Positions 1-10,801 of a DNA stretch of 64,000 nucleotides are shown here, piece after piece. Source of the DNA: Phytophthora sp. 'mugwort' (taxonomy: Eukaryota > Oomycota > Peronosporomycetes > Peronosporales > Peronosporaceae). The notes under the pieces are model-generated. The model made no database searches. It was not told the origin of the DNA and saw only the letters and a program-made list of their open reading frames with translations. Position numbers and translations under genes: made by a program. Position 1 is the stretch's first letter, and every line of letters begins with the position of its first letter. Location: the NCBI GenBank assembly GCA_033558025.1, contig JAUCEF010000018.1, forward strand, positions 1,426,001-1,490,000. Direction: 5' to 3'.

Positions 1-32
1 CGCCGACTTGTTCGGGGGACCCCGCGGAAGCG

Positions 33-470
33 ATGGCGAGTTGCCACAGCCTTCTGAACGTTCATCGAACGGATATGATCGCTTTGCATGGCCGCCAACA
101 GCTCCTGGAGACGCCATTGGAGCGGGAGTTGCGCCAGGCGCCCAACGTAGACGCGGAGAGGCACCGCCTGTGGGCGAAGGTGGATCGCCTGGAGCAGGAA
201 TTGACGCAGACTGAGATGCGTGTCCGTCATTCGCTCGAAGAGCAGGTCGGGTGGATCAGGGATCTGTATGACCGCGTCCGACGCCTGGAGCGGCACCCGC
301 CTGTCGAGCCTGTGAGGGCTGCTTCTGCTGCGCGGCCGCCATCGGCGCCTGTGAATGAGGAGACACTGATGCCCGTGGTACAGAGCGCTCTGCGTCGCTA
401 CATGGGGGTCTCGGACAGACTTGGCGGAAGGCGCTCCGTCTCATGGTACGCTTTGAGCATGCCGGCGTAG
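33..470 (+). CDS. Antisense coiled-coil ORF next to the pol 3' end of element D
   Basis: An ORF of 145 codons runs opposite to the minus-strand retroelement D and may begin before the window. Residues about 40-85 form a clear heptad-like coiled coil rich in E, R, L and Q (segments such as ERHRLWAKVDRLEQEL), followed by a short Ala/Pro-rich stretch. Its 3' end overlaps the last ~70 bp of the D integrase frame, tail to tail. The position (between pol and the LTR that should lie left of the window) and the coiled coil match the antisense ORFs of elements B and C, so I infer an element-borne accessory protein. No domain of known function is visible, and only part of the protein can be seen. It could instead be a chance antisense frame. 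Confidence 0.45.
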   Translation: MASCHSLLNVHRTDMIALHGRQQLLETPLERELRQAPNVDAERHRLWAKVDRLEQELTQTEMRVRHSLEEQVGWIRDLYDRVRRLERHPPVEPVRAASAARPPSAPVNEETLMPVVQSALRRYMGVSDRLGGRRSVSWYALSMPA

Positions 471-1550
471 AACATTGGATGCGTCTCCATGGACGATGGC
501 AGATCCAGCGTGTAGGCGTTGCCGTGGACACCAATGACCGTGAACGGCCCCACAAATCGTGGCCTGAGTTTTGTGCTCCCACCGAAGACACTGCGTGTAT
601 AGGAAGATTTTTGTTATTTAATAACACCAAATCTCCAATTTTAAACACTTGTGTGTTGTTGCGCCCATGGCGGCCACTGTTTTCCTTTTGTAGATCTTGG
701 GCGGCTGCCATGGCGTCACGGACGCGAGCACGAATCGTTGCCTCAGCCTCGATGAAGGAAAATAAAGTTCCGTTTCAGGGGTGGACGTACGCCTTTGAGA
801 CCTATTGGGTCGTTGACGACAGACCCTCCCTCATTCAAATCAGACGCCGGAGGCAATGATAACGGCGTACGCGGATGCCGCAACCCATTAACGTAGAACG
901 GGGTGAACCGCATTATTCAGCGCAAATTCCACTTGGGTCAACAGCGTGCTCCATTCGTGGGTTCTGCCACGCAGACACTGCGCAAGACGTCTTCCAAGAC
1001 ACGGTTGACGCGTTCGGTTTGACCATCGGTCTACGGATGGTCCGTCGTGGATATGTCCATCTTCGTACCGAGAAGTCGGAATAGGTGTTGCCAGAAATGA
1101 GACACAAACCGAGGGTCTCTGTCACTGACAAATGCCTCTGGGAGGTCGTGATGACAGGAGACATTACCAATAAAGAGCTGTACCGCCTGCACTGCTGTCA
1201 CACTCTTCTTCACGGCCACCAGCCGTCCCATCTTGCTCATCCGGCAAACGAAGACCAAGATGCCAGTATGGCCTCTGCCATCGGGCGGTAACTCGAAGAT
1301 GAAGTCCATGCTCATCGTGCGTCAACAGACAGCCGAAACCGGCAGGCTCATCAGTTGCGCTGCCGAAGCGAGCGAGAGTTTTACCGTTGGCACGTCTCGC
1401 ATGTTTTGACGTAAGATCGAACCCACTTATACATATGGGTCCACCTGTAATCCCGTGCCACTGACTTGTACGTCTTTTCTCGACCCAAGTGGCCGCTAAG
1501 CGCCGTGTCGTGGGCCTCAAAGAGTATTTACTGCCTCGGGGCGTCGTCAT
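398..1550 (-). pseudogene. Element D integrase (broken)
   Basis: Minus-strand Ty3/gypsy integrase in several frames. The catalytic core is recognisable at about 1315-1031 (SMDFIFELPPDGRGHTGILV, then the second acid in FVSDRDPRF). The C-terminal part at 711-398 contains the typical FKIGDLVLLNNKNLP block, and in a neighbouring frame a HPMFYAGMLK block before a TAG at 400-398. Integrase inserts the cDNA into the host chromosome. Frameshifts between the zinc-binding part, core and C-terminus mean no intact protein is made. No chromodomain is visible after the C-terminal block. Neighbours upstream are the RNase H and RT of the same element. Confidence 0.75.
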
Positions 1551-1580
1551 TGGGTACGACCAGGCGAGGGTCCTCTTTGT

Positions 1581-2260
1581 CTATTTGGTAGTAGAGAAGG
1601 CCCTGAGAAAGGTTATAGCGGTGCAACCGTGCGTGTTGACCGTAAGTTGGGCATTCCCAGAGCCCGCGCGCAGCGCTTGTACCAAATCTCTGAGATTGTC
1701 GTCTACTGTGTAAGCTTCACGGAGCAGCCCGTCGAGCGACGACTCGAGAAGCACAGCGTGTGTTAGCTCGTAGTCTGGTCTCCTGGAGAGCGCGTCTGCT
1801 AGGATGTGTTGCTTGCCCGGCTTGTGTAAGCCACCATGAAGTTGTACTCGGCGAAGAACGATAGCCATCGCGCTATGCGCTGAGGGAGATGCGGCGACAA
1901 GGTCGCCGTCCTCAACGAGGCACGGTCAGTGTAGATCACAAAGGACTTGTTGCCCAGCAGATGAACCCTGAAGTTCACCAGCGCGTACTTCATCGTGAGG
2001 GGTTCCTTGTCATGGACTGGGTAGTTCTTTTCCGCAGCCTTCAGCTGCCGGGATTGGAGCGAGATCACCCTCTCCCTACCATCGGCATCAACTTGGAGCA
2101 GGGAACAGCCATGGCAAAGTCAGAGGCGTCACACACAATGCTAAACGGACGATCCTCGTCGGGGAGTACCAGGATTGGGACACTCTGCAGACTCTACTTG
2201 ATGGCTTCGAATGCTCTTTGAGCCTCATCGGTCCATGACCATTCCGCTTCTTTCTTTAGG
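1581..2260 (-). pseudogene. Element D RNase H domain (broken)
   Basis: Two overlapping minus-strand frames carry the RNase H that follows RT in Ty3/gypsy Pol. Visible blocks are YPVHDKEPLTMKYAL and the strand containing FVIYTDRASL at 2068-1799, then the C-terminal HILADALSRRPDY motif at 1868-1581. RNase H degrades the RNA of the RNA-DNA hybrid during reverse transcription. The two blocks sit in different frames, so the domain is frameshifted. Only one RNase H is present, unlike elements B and C. Confidence 0.7.
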
Positions 2261-2267
2261 AGGTTCG

Positions 2268-3102
2268 TCAAAGGCCTGGCCAACTCAGCGTAGTTCTCGC
2301 TATACTTGTAAGTTGGCGAGGCCGAGCCACTTGCGCAGATCCTGCTGGGAATAGGCACAGGCCACTGCGAGATTGCTCAATCTTCTCGGGGTCAGCCCTT
2401 ATGCCATCCTTCCCAAGGAAGCACCTGAGGAACGGGATTTCTTCTGCGCTGAAGATGCACTTGTTAATGTTTGCATACAAACGGTTCTCCCTCATGCACA
2501 ATAAAACCCCACGGACGTGTGCAATGGGCATTTTGACGTCGGTCTTTCCATCCGCAGCACGGCTGTGAACGAAGATGCTGTCGAAGTAGGTCTACACAAA
2601 GTGCCACAGCGGCCGGAATAGCTGTGTCACCAAGCGATTAAACGCTGCTGGTGCGTTGGATAGCCTTGGGGCATCACCAACCATTCCCACAAAATCCCGC
2701 TGGGAGTATCCTGCTGTCAGAGGAATATCCGATTCCCGCATCAGTAGTTAATAGTATCCATCGACCATGTCGAGCGCGCTGAACACCGTGCAGCCCACCA
2801 TGTCGGGGCTCTGCAACGCATCCTTCCGAGGAATAGGCGTTGACGCCGGGACGGTCCTCAATTTCTCCCGCCTTCAATGACTTGAGGAAATCGACGTACG
2901 ATATCTCCTTGAGCTCCATGAGCTCCGACACCTCGGGTAAGGGAGTTAGCTCAACACCCGCCTTGCAGTTTCCCGTGAGTGTATCAACGACCACGGTGGT
3001 TGGCACCCCGCTTACTGGGCCATCAGGTAGGGATGCAACCTCGCTGTCAATCCCTCGTGGGAGCCTCTGCTCGACCACCTTGGGTTGTGCGACGTCCGTC
3101 AT
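2268..3102 (-). pseudogene. Element D reverse transcriptase (broken, YFDS active site)
   Basis: Minus-strand RT of a Ty3/gypsy element. The start is seen at 3102-2800 (ELKEISYVDFLKSLKAGEIE is the usual pre-RT segment) and the palm-thumb end at 2531-2400 (ANINKCIFSAEEIPFLRCFL). The catalytic YxDD box should lie at 2588-2571. There the reading is Y-F-D-S, so the second catalytic aspartate is replaced by serine. A stop codon lies just before the box (reading V-stop-T-Y-F-D-S). Several frameshifts split the domain. The gene is therefore inactive for two independent reasons. Confidence 0.75.
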
Positions 3103-3113
3103 CAGCGTCTTCC

Positions 3114-3814
3114 TTATATGCGTGAGCGCTGAACCAGCTCTCGGACGCGTTGCCTTGTGTGAGCATCTGCTCGACCACGTTGGGTTTCAGAAATGACCAC
3201 TCGTTCGGCAGAGCCGGCGAAGTGTCGTTTTCCACGTGGCACTCGGTGCTCGTGCACGAACCCGTCACGGGGTGAGGAGGAGACATGACCAGCCAAAGCT
3301 CGATCCACGAGGGGGTTGTGGCTAGCACCTATGGTGCGCCTGCGCCAGTCGATCCATGACTCATGCTTCACAAGCCAGGGCATGCCGAAGATCAGGTCGT
3401 ATCGATCATCCATGCCGAGGATAATGAATGGTTCGACCGAGTTGGAGTCGTCAAATTTGACAGTCAAAGGGAGGAGAACCTTCGGCGTCGATACAATTGA
3501 ACCAGTCGCTAAGCGAACAGACACATTATGATTACTCTTAGAGTCTTCTAAAGCTTTAGCATACAGTGTGCTGTTCCTAGCAACGCTGGGTTTTTGTTGC
3601 GAAAAAAATTGTAGGACGCTCCTGAATCGATCAGGATGGCCATAGGTTCTTCATACCCTTTGAAGCTGGCGGTGACGACCACGAGATTAGACCGCGTAGC
3701 GGCCACCGAGAGAAACAACAACGTTGTCTCAGGGGCTTGCTCCCCCGGGACCGGGAGGTGGCGAAGCCACCATTGACCGGAAAGAGCGGAGTCTCCCAGC
3801 TGGGCGTCCCGCAC
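3114..3814 (-). pseudogene. Element D retroviral-type aspartic protease
   Basis: The active-site strand reads PMAILIDSGASYNFF at about 3650-3600 (D-S-G in place of D-T-G, normal for retropepsins). The second half, DLIFGMPWLVKHESWIDW, lies at 3524-3300 in another frame. The enzyme would cut the Gag-Pol polyprotein. A frameshift near 3550 separates the flap region from the C-terminal half. It sits between gag (upstream on the minus strand) and RT. Confidence 0.7.
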
Positions 3815-4516
3815 CTACTGGGAGCCGTCGTTTCCGACAAGTCGGACTCAATAACATTGAGCGATGGCGACCCGAGGTGGCCTTGCCACGGTTGACTCGC
3901 CACGGGTTTGTGGGGTAATTGCGACGGAAGTGGCCTACTTCGTTGCAGCCGAAGCAGCGACCACTCGCTCGTGGTTTCTTCAAGGAGAGTCGAGCCGACT
4001 CGGCTGAAGAGATCTCCATGGGGGTGGGGCTCTCAGACGAGTCCGAAGGATCAGCATGCCCCTGTGCAGAACGGACACAGTGGTCTTCCAGCAGAGCGAG
4101 GTGTACTGCCTCGTTAAAGGTCTTGGTTGACGCCGAAAGAGCTCCGTCCGCACCGGACCCGTGCGAACACCGTCCATGAACACCGTGACCTTCACGTCCT
4201 CCGAGATAGGACCTCCGGCCATAGCCATTCCAGGTTTTACAGTTCCATGACATAGTCTTTGAGGGAGCGCTTGTCTTGCCTGCATTACAAGAACAGGGAG
4301 CGATTGCGATACGCCACGTTGGCCAACAGGAAATTCTTGCGGAGCTCCTGTTCCATGAATGACCATGAGGTGAAATATCCCGGAGACGAGGTCTCTCAAG
4401 CGATAGCCCATGGACGTGCCCGACCTCCTAGGTTGGACAGGGCGAAGGCGACTTGAGATCTCAACGCGGGCTCTCTGCTCTTTTGCAGAGACTAGCAACT
4501 TGATATTCACATCCAC
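3729..4516 (-). pseudogene. Element D gag with one mutated zinc knuckle
   Basis: Two overlapping minus-strand frames. The downstream one contains a retroviral zinc knuckle, CFGCNEVGHFRRNY, at about 3955-3905. The CX2CX4HX4C spacing is kept, but the last Cys codon TGC has become TAC (Tyr), so zinc and RNA binding should be impaired. The upstream frame (to 4516) holds capsid-like sequence with frameshifts. Gag packages the element RNA. About 240 bp of leader separates it from the LTR at 4760. Confidence 0.65.
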
Positions 4517-4759
4517 AAGTTCAATTAAGAAACCTGCAGGTCTTACAGATAAAGTTTGAGAAGAGTGAGGGGAATCCAGCGAAAACCTGCTCGCCTAGAA
4601 GGTTAACCATCTTCTCTAAGGTGGCCCAGTGGGCATCCGAGAGTTGACGGAAGTCTCGGCAAGAGGGCATTCGACTCGCTGAGTCTTCCATATTCAGTGC
4701 GAACTTGACTGCTGTATCAATCCGCGACAGTGGCGGGATTGACTACAAGTGCTACCAGG

Positions 4760-5230
4760 TGTGAGGGGGGGTCACACGCACCCTGGCCTGAGGAAGCGTA
4801 GCTTTAGTCGAGACAGACGCCCTGCGTCTCTGTCTTCTTGTCGCACGTGGAAAGCCTGACTTTCCAATAGTCCGTGGGACAGGGTTCCCACGACTTGCGA
4901 ATTTCTAGGTTAGATGTAATTGAATCTTTATTAACATGATCCTATGTTCCTACTTACTGTACACTGCCTAATTAATGCATCCCCTAAGTCACTGGTTTAT
5001 CAATGGGTGGTTCTCAAGCCATGTCTCCTTCCTAAATGCGATTCGTACCTAAAGGTGTATCTCACCTAGGGTACGATTCGTACCTAACTGTGTCTCTGAT
5101 CTAAGTGCCATCCGTACTTAGTGGTGTGTCTTCTCTCCTAGATACGATCCGTACCTAGTGTATGGGCGTCCATATTGTGTGGTCACACCAACTGGTCATG
5201 GGCCATCCATCAGGAACACGCCCCGTTACA
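4760..5230 (-). repeat. 5' LTR of element D (471 bp)
   Basis: Read on the minus strand the segment starts TGTAAC at 5230 and ends CTCACA at 4760, so both ends show TGT...ACA. Two bases further on, the minus strand reads TGGTAGCACTTGTAGTC (4757-4741), the expected position and TGG start of a primer-binding site. Inside, a motif close to gATTCGTACCTA occurs several times between 5030 and 5165. The partner 3' LTR would lie left of the window, so the boundaries are inferred from the ends, the PBS and gag orientation only. Confidence 0.65.
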
Positions 5231-6457
5231 CATGCAGATCGCGGCCGGCCTCTATCGACTCTGATTAATACTTAGCGGACCGTAATCGAACAAGGTCAGC
5301 CCTCGATCGGATCGGTACACCCTTCTGGCAGATCGGCATACAGGTTCGGGCATACGGGATCTGGCAGATCGGGCCGATCCGGCGATCAAGGTCGGAAGAT
5401 CAGGCTGATCCGGCTTCCGCAGATCGGCCTACAGGCCTTCGTCTGAGATCGGTCAGAGCGGATCGCCCTTGCGGTCAAGCTTGAGCAGATCGACAGCGGA
5501 GTTGGCAGATCGGGCCGATCCGGCGTTCAAGGTTCGAAAGATCGGGCTGATCCAGCGTCCACAGATTGGCCTACACCCCGTCGTCCCAGATCGGACAGAT
5601 AGGATCGACCTTGCGGACAAGATCGAGCAGATCGGGTTGATCGGTATTCTCCGATCGGTATACGTGTTCTGACATAAGCGATCCGGCAGAACGGGATTGG
5701 ACCAGCAATCATCTTCGGGCATGGGCGAGTGTGAGGACGGTACGTGTTGAGTGCTTAAAGAAGGGCAAGCTTCAGGAGATTCAGGTGGTATGAGATAGGG
5801 TTCAAGATGTGAAGATAGGGCCAGAAAAGGATAAGTAACAATCAGACTCGAATTTATATTGGACTACTTAGGCGTTTTTAAGTGCCGCTGGAAGGGATCC
5901 ACATTGGCCCTCCAATGTATCAACTAGTCCAAGGTAGCAGATCAAGCGTCGCGGTGTGAGGGTCGGATCGTATATTGGCCGACCCTCCCCCACGGTAGTG
6001 AACTTCTGCTTAAGCGCATACCCCGATCGATCGGCATTCAGTGCTTGGCTGACGATCCTCTTGACTCAACTCGCAAAAAGATCCCGCTAAAAGAAACGGC
6101 AAGCAACTCAACTCAAGAAAAGGAACAACTCCACACGGCAACTTCGCCCTCAGATCAAGTCCAGGCCGCCGATCAAAGGTCGACTACCTTATTTCAGAAC
6201 CAATAACGGCAGCAGAGCGAAGACCTCAGCGCTGCTCCACGTCCCCATATCCCGCCAGGACGTTCAAGACTTTACATGGCTGCATCCTTCGGAGTCTCGA
6301 GAGAGCAGATCCAGCCCACCGACGGGTACACAAGGTGCGACCAAGTTCAACTGATCACGGATCATCGGGGAACCCCCTCCGTTAGTCGTTGTCTGGGCGC
6401 AGTTGGTAAGCGGATCGGGTCTTAAGCATATTTTGACCGATCCCGCTACACTACACT
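5231..6457 (+). mobile_element. 3' end of a family C retroelement (antisense-ORF segment plus LTR), 5'-truncated
   Basis: From about 5660 to 6457 this stretch matches 53000-53689, the 3' end of element C: shared landmarks are an AAGAAGGGCAAGCTTCAGG block, a TTGGCCGACCCTCCCCCAC block and the end GACCGATCCCGCTACACTACA. The part 5280-5700 is extremely rich in GATC and reads antisense as low-complexity protein, as expected for the N-terminal part of the family C antisense ORF. Nothing of gag or pol is present. It lies between the D LTR and a DDE transposase remnant. Confidence 0.6.
5363..5643. repeat. 141-bp tandem duplication, GATC-rich
   Basis: The block starting GGCAGATCGGGCCGATCCGG at 5363 is repeated, diverged, from 5504. 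The period is 141 bp with two copies. Both copies are dense in GATC. Spacer-repeat logic is absent, so this is not a CRISPR array. Confidence 0.65.
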
Positions 6458-6508
6458 TTTTACTGCAGCGTGGCGCTCGGAAGAGTACGAAGAGCTTCAA
6501 CAATCTGC

Positions 6509-6890
6509 CACGATCGTCATTGCCACAGACAACGTCCAGCCCACAGCGACGTAGAGGACCTGGCGCGCGAGTATGTCGCTGCAGATGGCATCGTCAGCCT
6601 GAACAAGCTTGCGGTGGTTTGCCTGGGACCTTACAGTCATATGCTAAACCCCATTGAGGGGTGCTGGAACTCTTTGAAGCCAAGATGCGGGGTTTTATGA
6701 CGTTTAAAGAAAGCAGGAATTCTTAGTCGCGGAGAATACGACTCGTACACGGTGCACCGGCTGGCATTGATGAAGGAAGCGGTAGCGGTGTCCAAGAGAG
6801 TCATAACGCGCCGGCTGGTTTGGCGCTACGAGCGTCATTGCCTACGCCACGGTTTTGCTGCTGAAAGAGGCGAAGAAACGCAGCTAGGTA
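6509..6890 (+). pseudogene. DDE_3 (Tc1/IS630-type) transposase C-terminal remnant
   Basis: Translation in adjoining frames gives TIVIATDNVQ, where the second catalytic Asp lies in the TDN step. It continues through a HSDVEDLAREYVAADG stretch to VVCLGPYSHMLNPIEGCWN at 6610-6670, which holds the catalytic Glu of the family signature PYSPxLNPIE. Downstream a basic tail (RRLVWRYERHCLRHGF) can be read to about 6890. The N-terminal half including the first Asp is missing; the family C LTR fragment abuts it at 6457. Frame shifts occur near 6560 and 6700. Transposases of this type cut and paste at TA. Confidence 0.65.
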
Positions 6891-7498
6891 CCCGAAGTGT
6901 TCTGTAAATACCAATACTGTAGACTTACAGTTTGGTTGAAAAACGAGAATGCGTTTTTTGGAAATCATAAATATGCGTTTTTTGTTCTCTTGGCCCATCT
7001 CTGTGTATCGCACTTTGCAGGCTGGTCGACAAAATTGGCAAATTGACCGGGAATTGGTGTAGAATCATCATTACTACAGATCACTCTAGAAACGGAACAC
7101 ATAACTATCTTGCATATGTCTTACAAATTGAGTTAAATCAATTTGACATGTTATTATTAAATTTGAGTGCGTCTGAGACGTGTCACGGTCCTCAGTCAAA
7201 CGACGGATTGGCCCAGTGCATCGGCAAGATGTACGCGTTTGAGACGCAACGCCATGCGCCCGATCCCTGACCGCCACAAGCGTTCCGAGTGTACTTCATG
7301 GTGTCTTCGTTGCCGGTCCATCCCGAATTGATGGCGCAGCCCAAGGTAAGTGACAGGTCAACGGTTTTGGACCTCCCGATGTGCTCGAGAGGCGAAGTGA
7401 GCTTGCGTTTTGTAGGATTACGCGCCGGCAAGGCTGCCGCCGGCTCAGGTCAGTCGTGATTTTCCAAAGTTAAGAACAAACAACAGAAAACGACAATT
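6891..7498. other. No assignable gene
   Basis: The first ~130 bp is AT-richer than its flanks. A few short frames occur at 7040-7430 but none shows a motif I recognise. It may hold the lost 5' end of element A, but I see no LTR ends. Confidence 0.4.
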
Positions 7499-9143
7499 TT
7501 GCATCATCGGTACACTGCTCTGCACTTCCTAATGACCGGCCCAAGGTACACGACCCCGGGAACGGCCGCGACAGTTAGGTGGAGAAGCAGGGTATCTTCT
7601 CACGGTTGCAGATTCGCAAGTGCAGAGAGCGACTCGCTGGGACGAGCGACTACGGCATCTTGGCTAAGGAAGTCCAAGGCGAAGGAAAAGGATCGTGGGG
7701 AACGACATGAGTACCCACAGTGCGTCAGGTGAAGGACAGGACAATGAGACGGGAGACGGAAGAGGCGGATGGGCCTCCCCACTGGGTGCTGAAGCACATG
7801 AACCTGTCGAGATTTACGCGGAAGATGAAAGTGAGGCGAGAGTCGAAGCGCGAGGAGGAGGTCGAAGGTGTTCTGGCTGACGAAGGGCACGGTGATGATG
7901 CGGAACGCCGCATCTACAGGGACAAGGGGCTCAAGCTGGCACCGGGAGAGCCCAAGGCATGTCACAGACGGGAGCACTGAGTCCTTCCTGGAGACACCGC
8001 GCGGGCGAAAAATGTTCTAAGATTGCCTCGCGCAACTGCACGCAGCCGGCTCCAAGCGAGGTACCCAGGTAAAGGGGGTTCTGGAACGGCGGGAAGAAGC
8101 GTTCCGTTTGGCTACAGAGGCAACGACCCGGACGGCATGGCCCACGACCTCGATGGCATCCTCGCGACCTTGGTTGATGTTCGTGGAAGATGCCCACGCC
8201 GGCGTGCCAATGGTTACGCCAGCCCACCCACTGGATGATCAGCAAGTGCGGCCTAGTGAGGGCGACCCGCGCCTGGGAACGATGGAGCAGGAAGAAGGCT
8301 CCGAAGTGGGACCTGGGGCGACCGGTCTTGCTGGTGGGACGTCCTCTGCAGCTCCTGTGAGCTCCTCGATGGATCACACTGGGACGGCCCCAGTGCAATC
8401 GACCGTGACTCCGAATGTGGAGACTGGAACGCCGACGGCAAATCCAGAGCCGCAAGCGTTCCTAGTGGAAGCCATGAGTCATGCTCTCCGGATGTATTCG
8501 ACGGGTAGTGGGTGTCTATACCGGCGAGGACATCTCCGGCTATGGCGTCTATGTCTCGTCCGATGTCAGCCCCCGCGAAATATGCGCAACAAGGGGGCAC
8601 GCGCTTTTAAGACCTGACCGTATCGTTCCGGATCGGATGCCTGCGTCTACGGTAGCTATGTCCCAGGTACCTGTGTCAACCCCAGCCAGGTTGTCCATGG
8701 CGGCGATCCCTTCGTATGGGGGCGTGTTAATCGAAGCCCCAGGTGCTAGAGGAATCAACACGGGATCAGGATCGCTCCCTCCCGGAGTATTCTGTCCTCC
8801 ATTCCAACCTCAAATGGTGACCAGAACGGGATGGGGAGCTACTGCTGGAATGTTGCCTGCCTGGTCGACCGCCTACGCGAGCGCGGCGCCTATGCCGATG
8901 ACTGGGACAGTATCTTAGATGCCTGGAACATCTCCGGTGAATAAGGCTACGTTTCGAGGACAAGCGGGGTACCAAGGAAGGAAAGTCGACTTTTTTTTCG
9001 CAGCAGCAAGGACCGCCAGGGACCACGGGCTACTCGCTTCCGGGGACGGAGGGACTCAATGACTACTACGGGACTTCCTCACTAGGCGGCGGCGTATCAG
9101 TCCGCCCAGGCACACTGCAGGTTATCCTCCCCGGAACTACTAT
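7499..9143 (+). pseudogene. Element A gag, N-terminal region (broken)
   Basis: A chain of overlapping plus-strand frames with hydrophilic, Glu/Gly/Pro/Ser/Thr-rich translations (for example DGPPHWVLKHMNLSRF near 7770 and a Pro/Thr-rich run at 8240-8460) leads directly into the capsid segment at 9144. No known domain is visible, but composition, strand and position fit the N-terminal part of a large Ty3/gypsy Gag. Several frameshifts separate the frames. Confidence 0.45.
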
Positions 9144-10140
9144 GTGATCGGATCCCGACCGAACTGCGGCACTGTGAAGGTGATCGTTCCCTTCTATTTG
9201 GACTCTGCTACGAGCGAGAGAGCTGCGGCATTCTGGCGTTCCTTCGAGAAGTTCACGTACGGTATGGATGGTCAGATGAGGTTGACGGCGTTTGAACAGT
9301 GCCTCAAGGGCCAAGTGGGTCAAGAGTGGTGGTATAACTACGGGCACGACTGCTTCGAGTCTCTGCGAGTGCGTTTCCGTAAACGCTTTATCTGGCAGAC
9401 GCCGGCGCAACTATGGAACCGTCTCAAGCCTACTAAGAGAAACAAGGGAGAATTAGCCGAGGAATGGGGGGGATCGGATCTCGACTATTTGCGAGGCTCT
9501 CAATTACAATGAGCCGCGCATGAGACTCAAGTTATTCCTCGACGGCCTACGAAACAAGCAGATGAGAGCGATGCTCAACTCAAGCATGACCACGTCGATT
9601 CCTGCTCCCTGTTGCTACAAGAACCTGAACTTACCCGTCGAAGAGGAGAACGAGTTCGCTGGAGATGGAACGGTCCAAACTGGAACCAAGGACGTGACGT
9701 CGAATCAGTCTCAGATGCTGCAACAGTTGCAGCAGATGAACAAGATGCTGCTACTGCTACAGCAGAGCTCTCGAACGTCCCACCGTGGACAGATCAACGC
9801 TATCGCTCAGGCTCCGTCTCAACTGTTATGCGTTCCGCCTCCGAATGGGAACGCTGGGTCTCCGCTTGAACTGCTTCGAATTCGCCTAGGACCTGATACG
9901 CGCACTACGGAGAGTGAAGCGGTGTGTGGCCGATGTGGACGTCGGGTTGCAGTCGGGAGACTTGCCCACGAGGGATGGGTCAATGCAATTGCTGCCAAGA
10001 GATGATCACCATTTCATGACGTGCAATAGGCCGAGGCCCCAAGGGACGGAGAACATGTGCGATGGAGTGTTTTCTTTGTGGAGAGAAGGGCCACACCGTG
10101 ATGGAGCGCCCAGGCGTCGATAGGCTGCGCGGCATGATGA
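9144..10140 (+). pseudogene. Element A gag: capsid and zinc knuckle (broken)
   Basis: The first frame (9144-9512) shows the retrotransposon Gag capsid pattern: RAAAFWRSFEKFTYG, then LKGQVGQEWWYNY, then FRKRFIWQTPAQLWNRL. A frameshift joins it to 9520-10005, which adds a Gln-rich linker (LQQLQQMNKMLLLLQQ). Near 10055-10105 a zinc knuckle reads CFLCGEKGHTVMER, in which the final Cys has become Arg. This is the nucleic-acid-binding end of Gag. It belongs with 10802-11450 and, across the inversion, with the protease at 23572-24490. Confidence 0.7.
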
Positions 10141-10310
10141 GGAACGCATATGCGGTGAGAACGACAGCGCCCACTACCTTGACCCGACAATGAAGGGAGC
10201 AAGAGGAAGAGAAATAAAGTGTCGCTTCTTCCTCTTGCCTAGTTGACAACACATGGAGAGTTGAAAGCTCGCCGATTGATCAAGTGAGTGGGCTCGAGAA
10301 GACTTTCGGA

Positions 10311-10543
10311 CGGGAAGTGAAGGAAAACGAAGGTGCTGGAGGTATTCTCGCTCAGCAGAACATGACGGGAAATGCGGAATTGGAATTGGAATGGAACGGA
10401 ATGGACCATCCCATGGAGGGGATTGGTCCTAAGAACAGGAGACTCCCGGAAGGGAAGTGAAGGAAGGTAAGATGATCGAGGCGTTCTCGCCGAGCAGAAC
10501 AGGACGGAAAACGGAGTAAACGGATTTGGAACGAATGGAACGG
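10311..10543. repeat. 140-bp imperfect tandem repeat in element A
   Basis: A block starting GGGAAGTGAAGGAA near 10312, followed by TTCTCGC(T/C)CAGCAGAACA..GACGG and a GGAATGGAACGG end, recurs about 140 bp later from 10452. The tract between is rich in GGAAT/GGAAC pentamers. It lies between gag and the pre-protease segment and looks like an internal expansion. Confidence 0.55.
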
Positions 10544-10801
10544 ATTACCCAACGGAAACGAGTGGTCTAGAGGGAGCTGAAGTCGAAGGCGGATCGGATA
10601 TCCCCGCTTCAGCTCAAGTCTCTACGAAAGGAACAACAGAACGTTTGCAGGAAACTCAAGAGGACCCAGAGATAGCAACGGAACCCCCAAAGAGACTCTG
10701 AAGGACCAGAAGGGGTGCGACATAGAGGAAGAGGCAGACACGATGTCTTCCAACTCGACAGCGGCTAATGGAGCACTTCGAATAGTTGTGAAAGACGCGG
10801 A

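Noticed and set aside
5363..5643. Regular repeats that might suggest a CRISPR array
   Set aside because: Only two diverged 141-bp copies without short repeats and unique spacers, in a eukaryotic retroelement.
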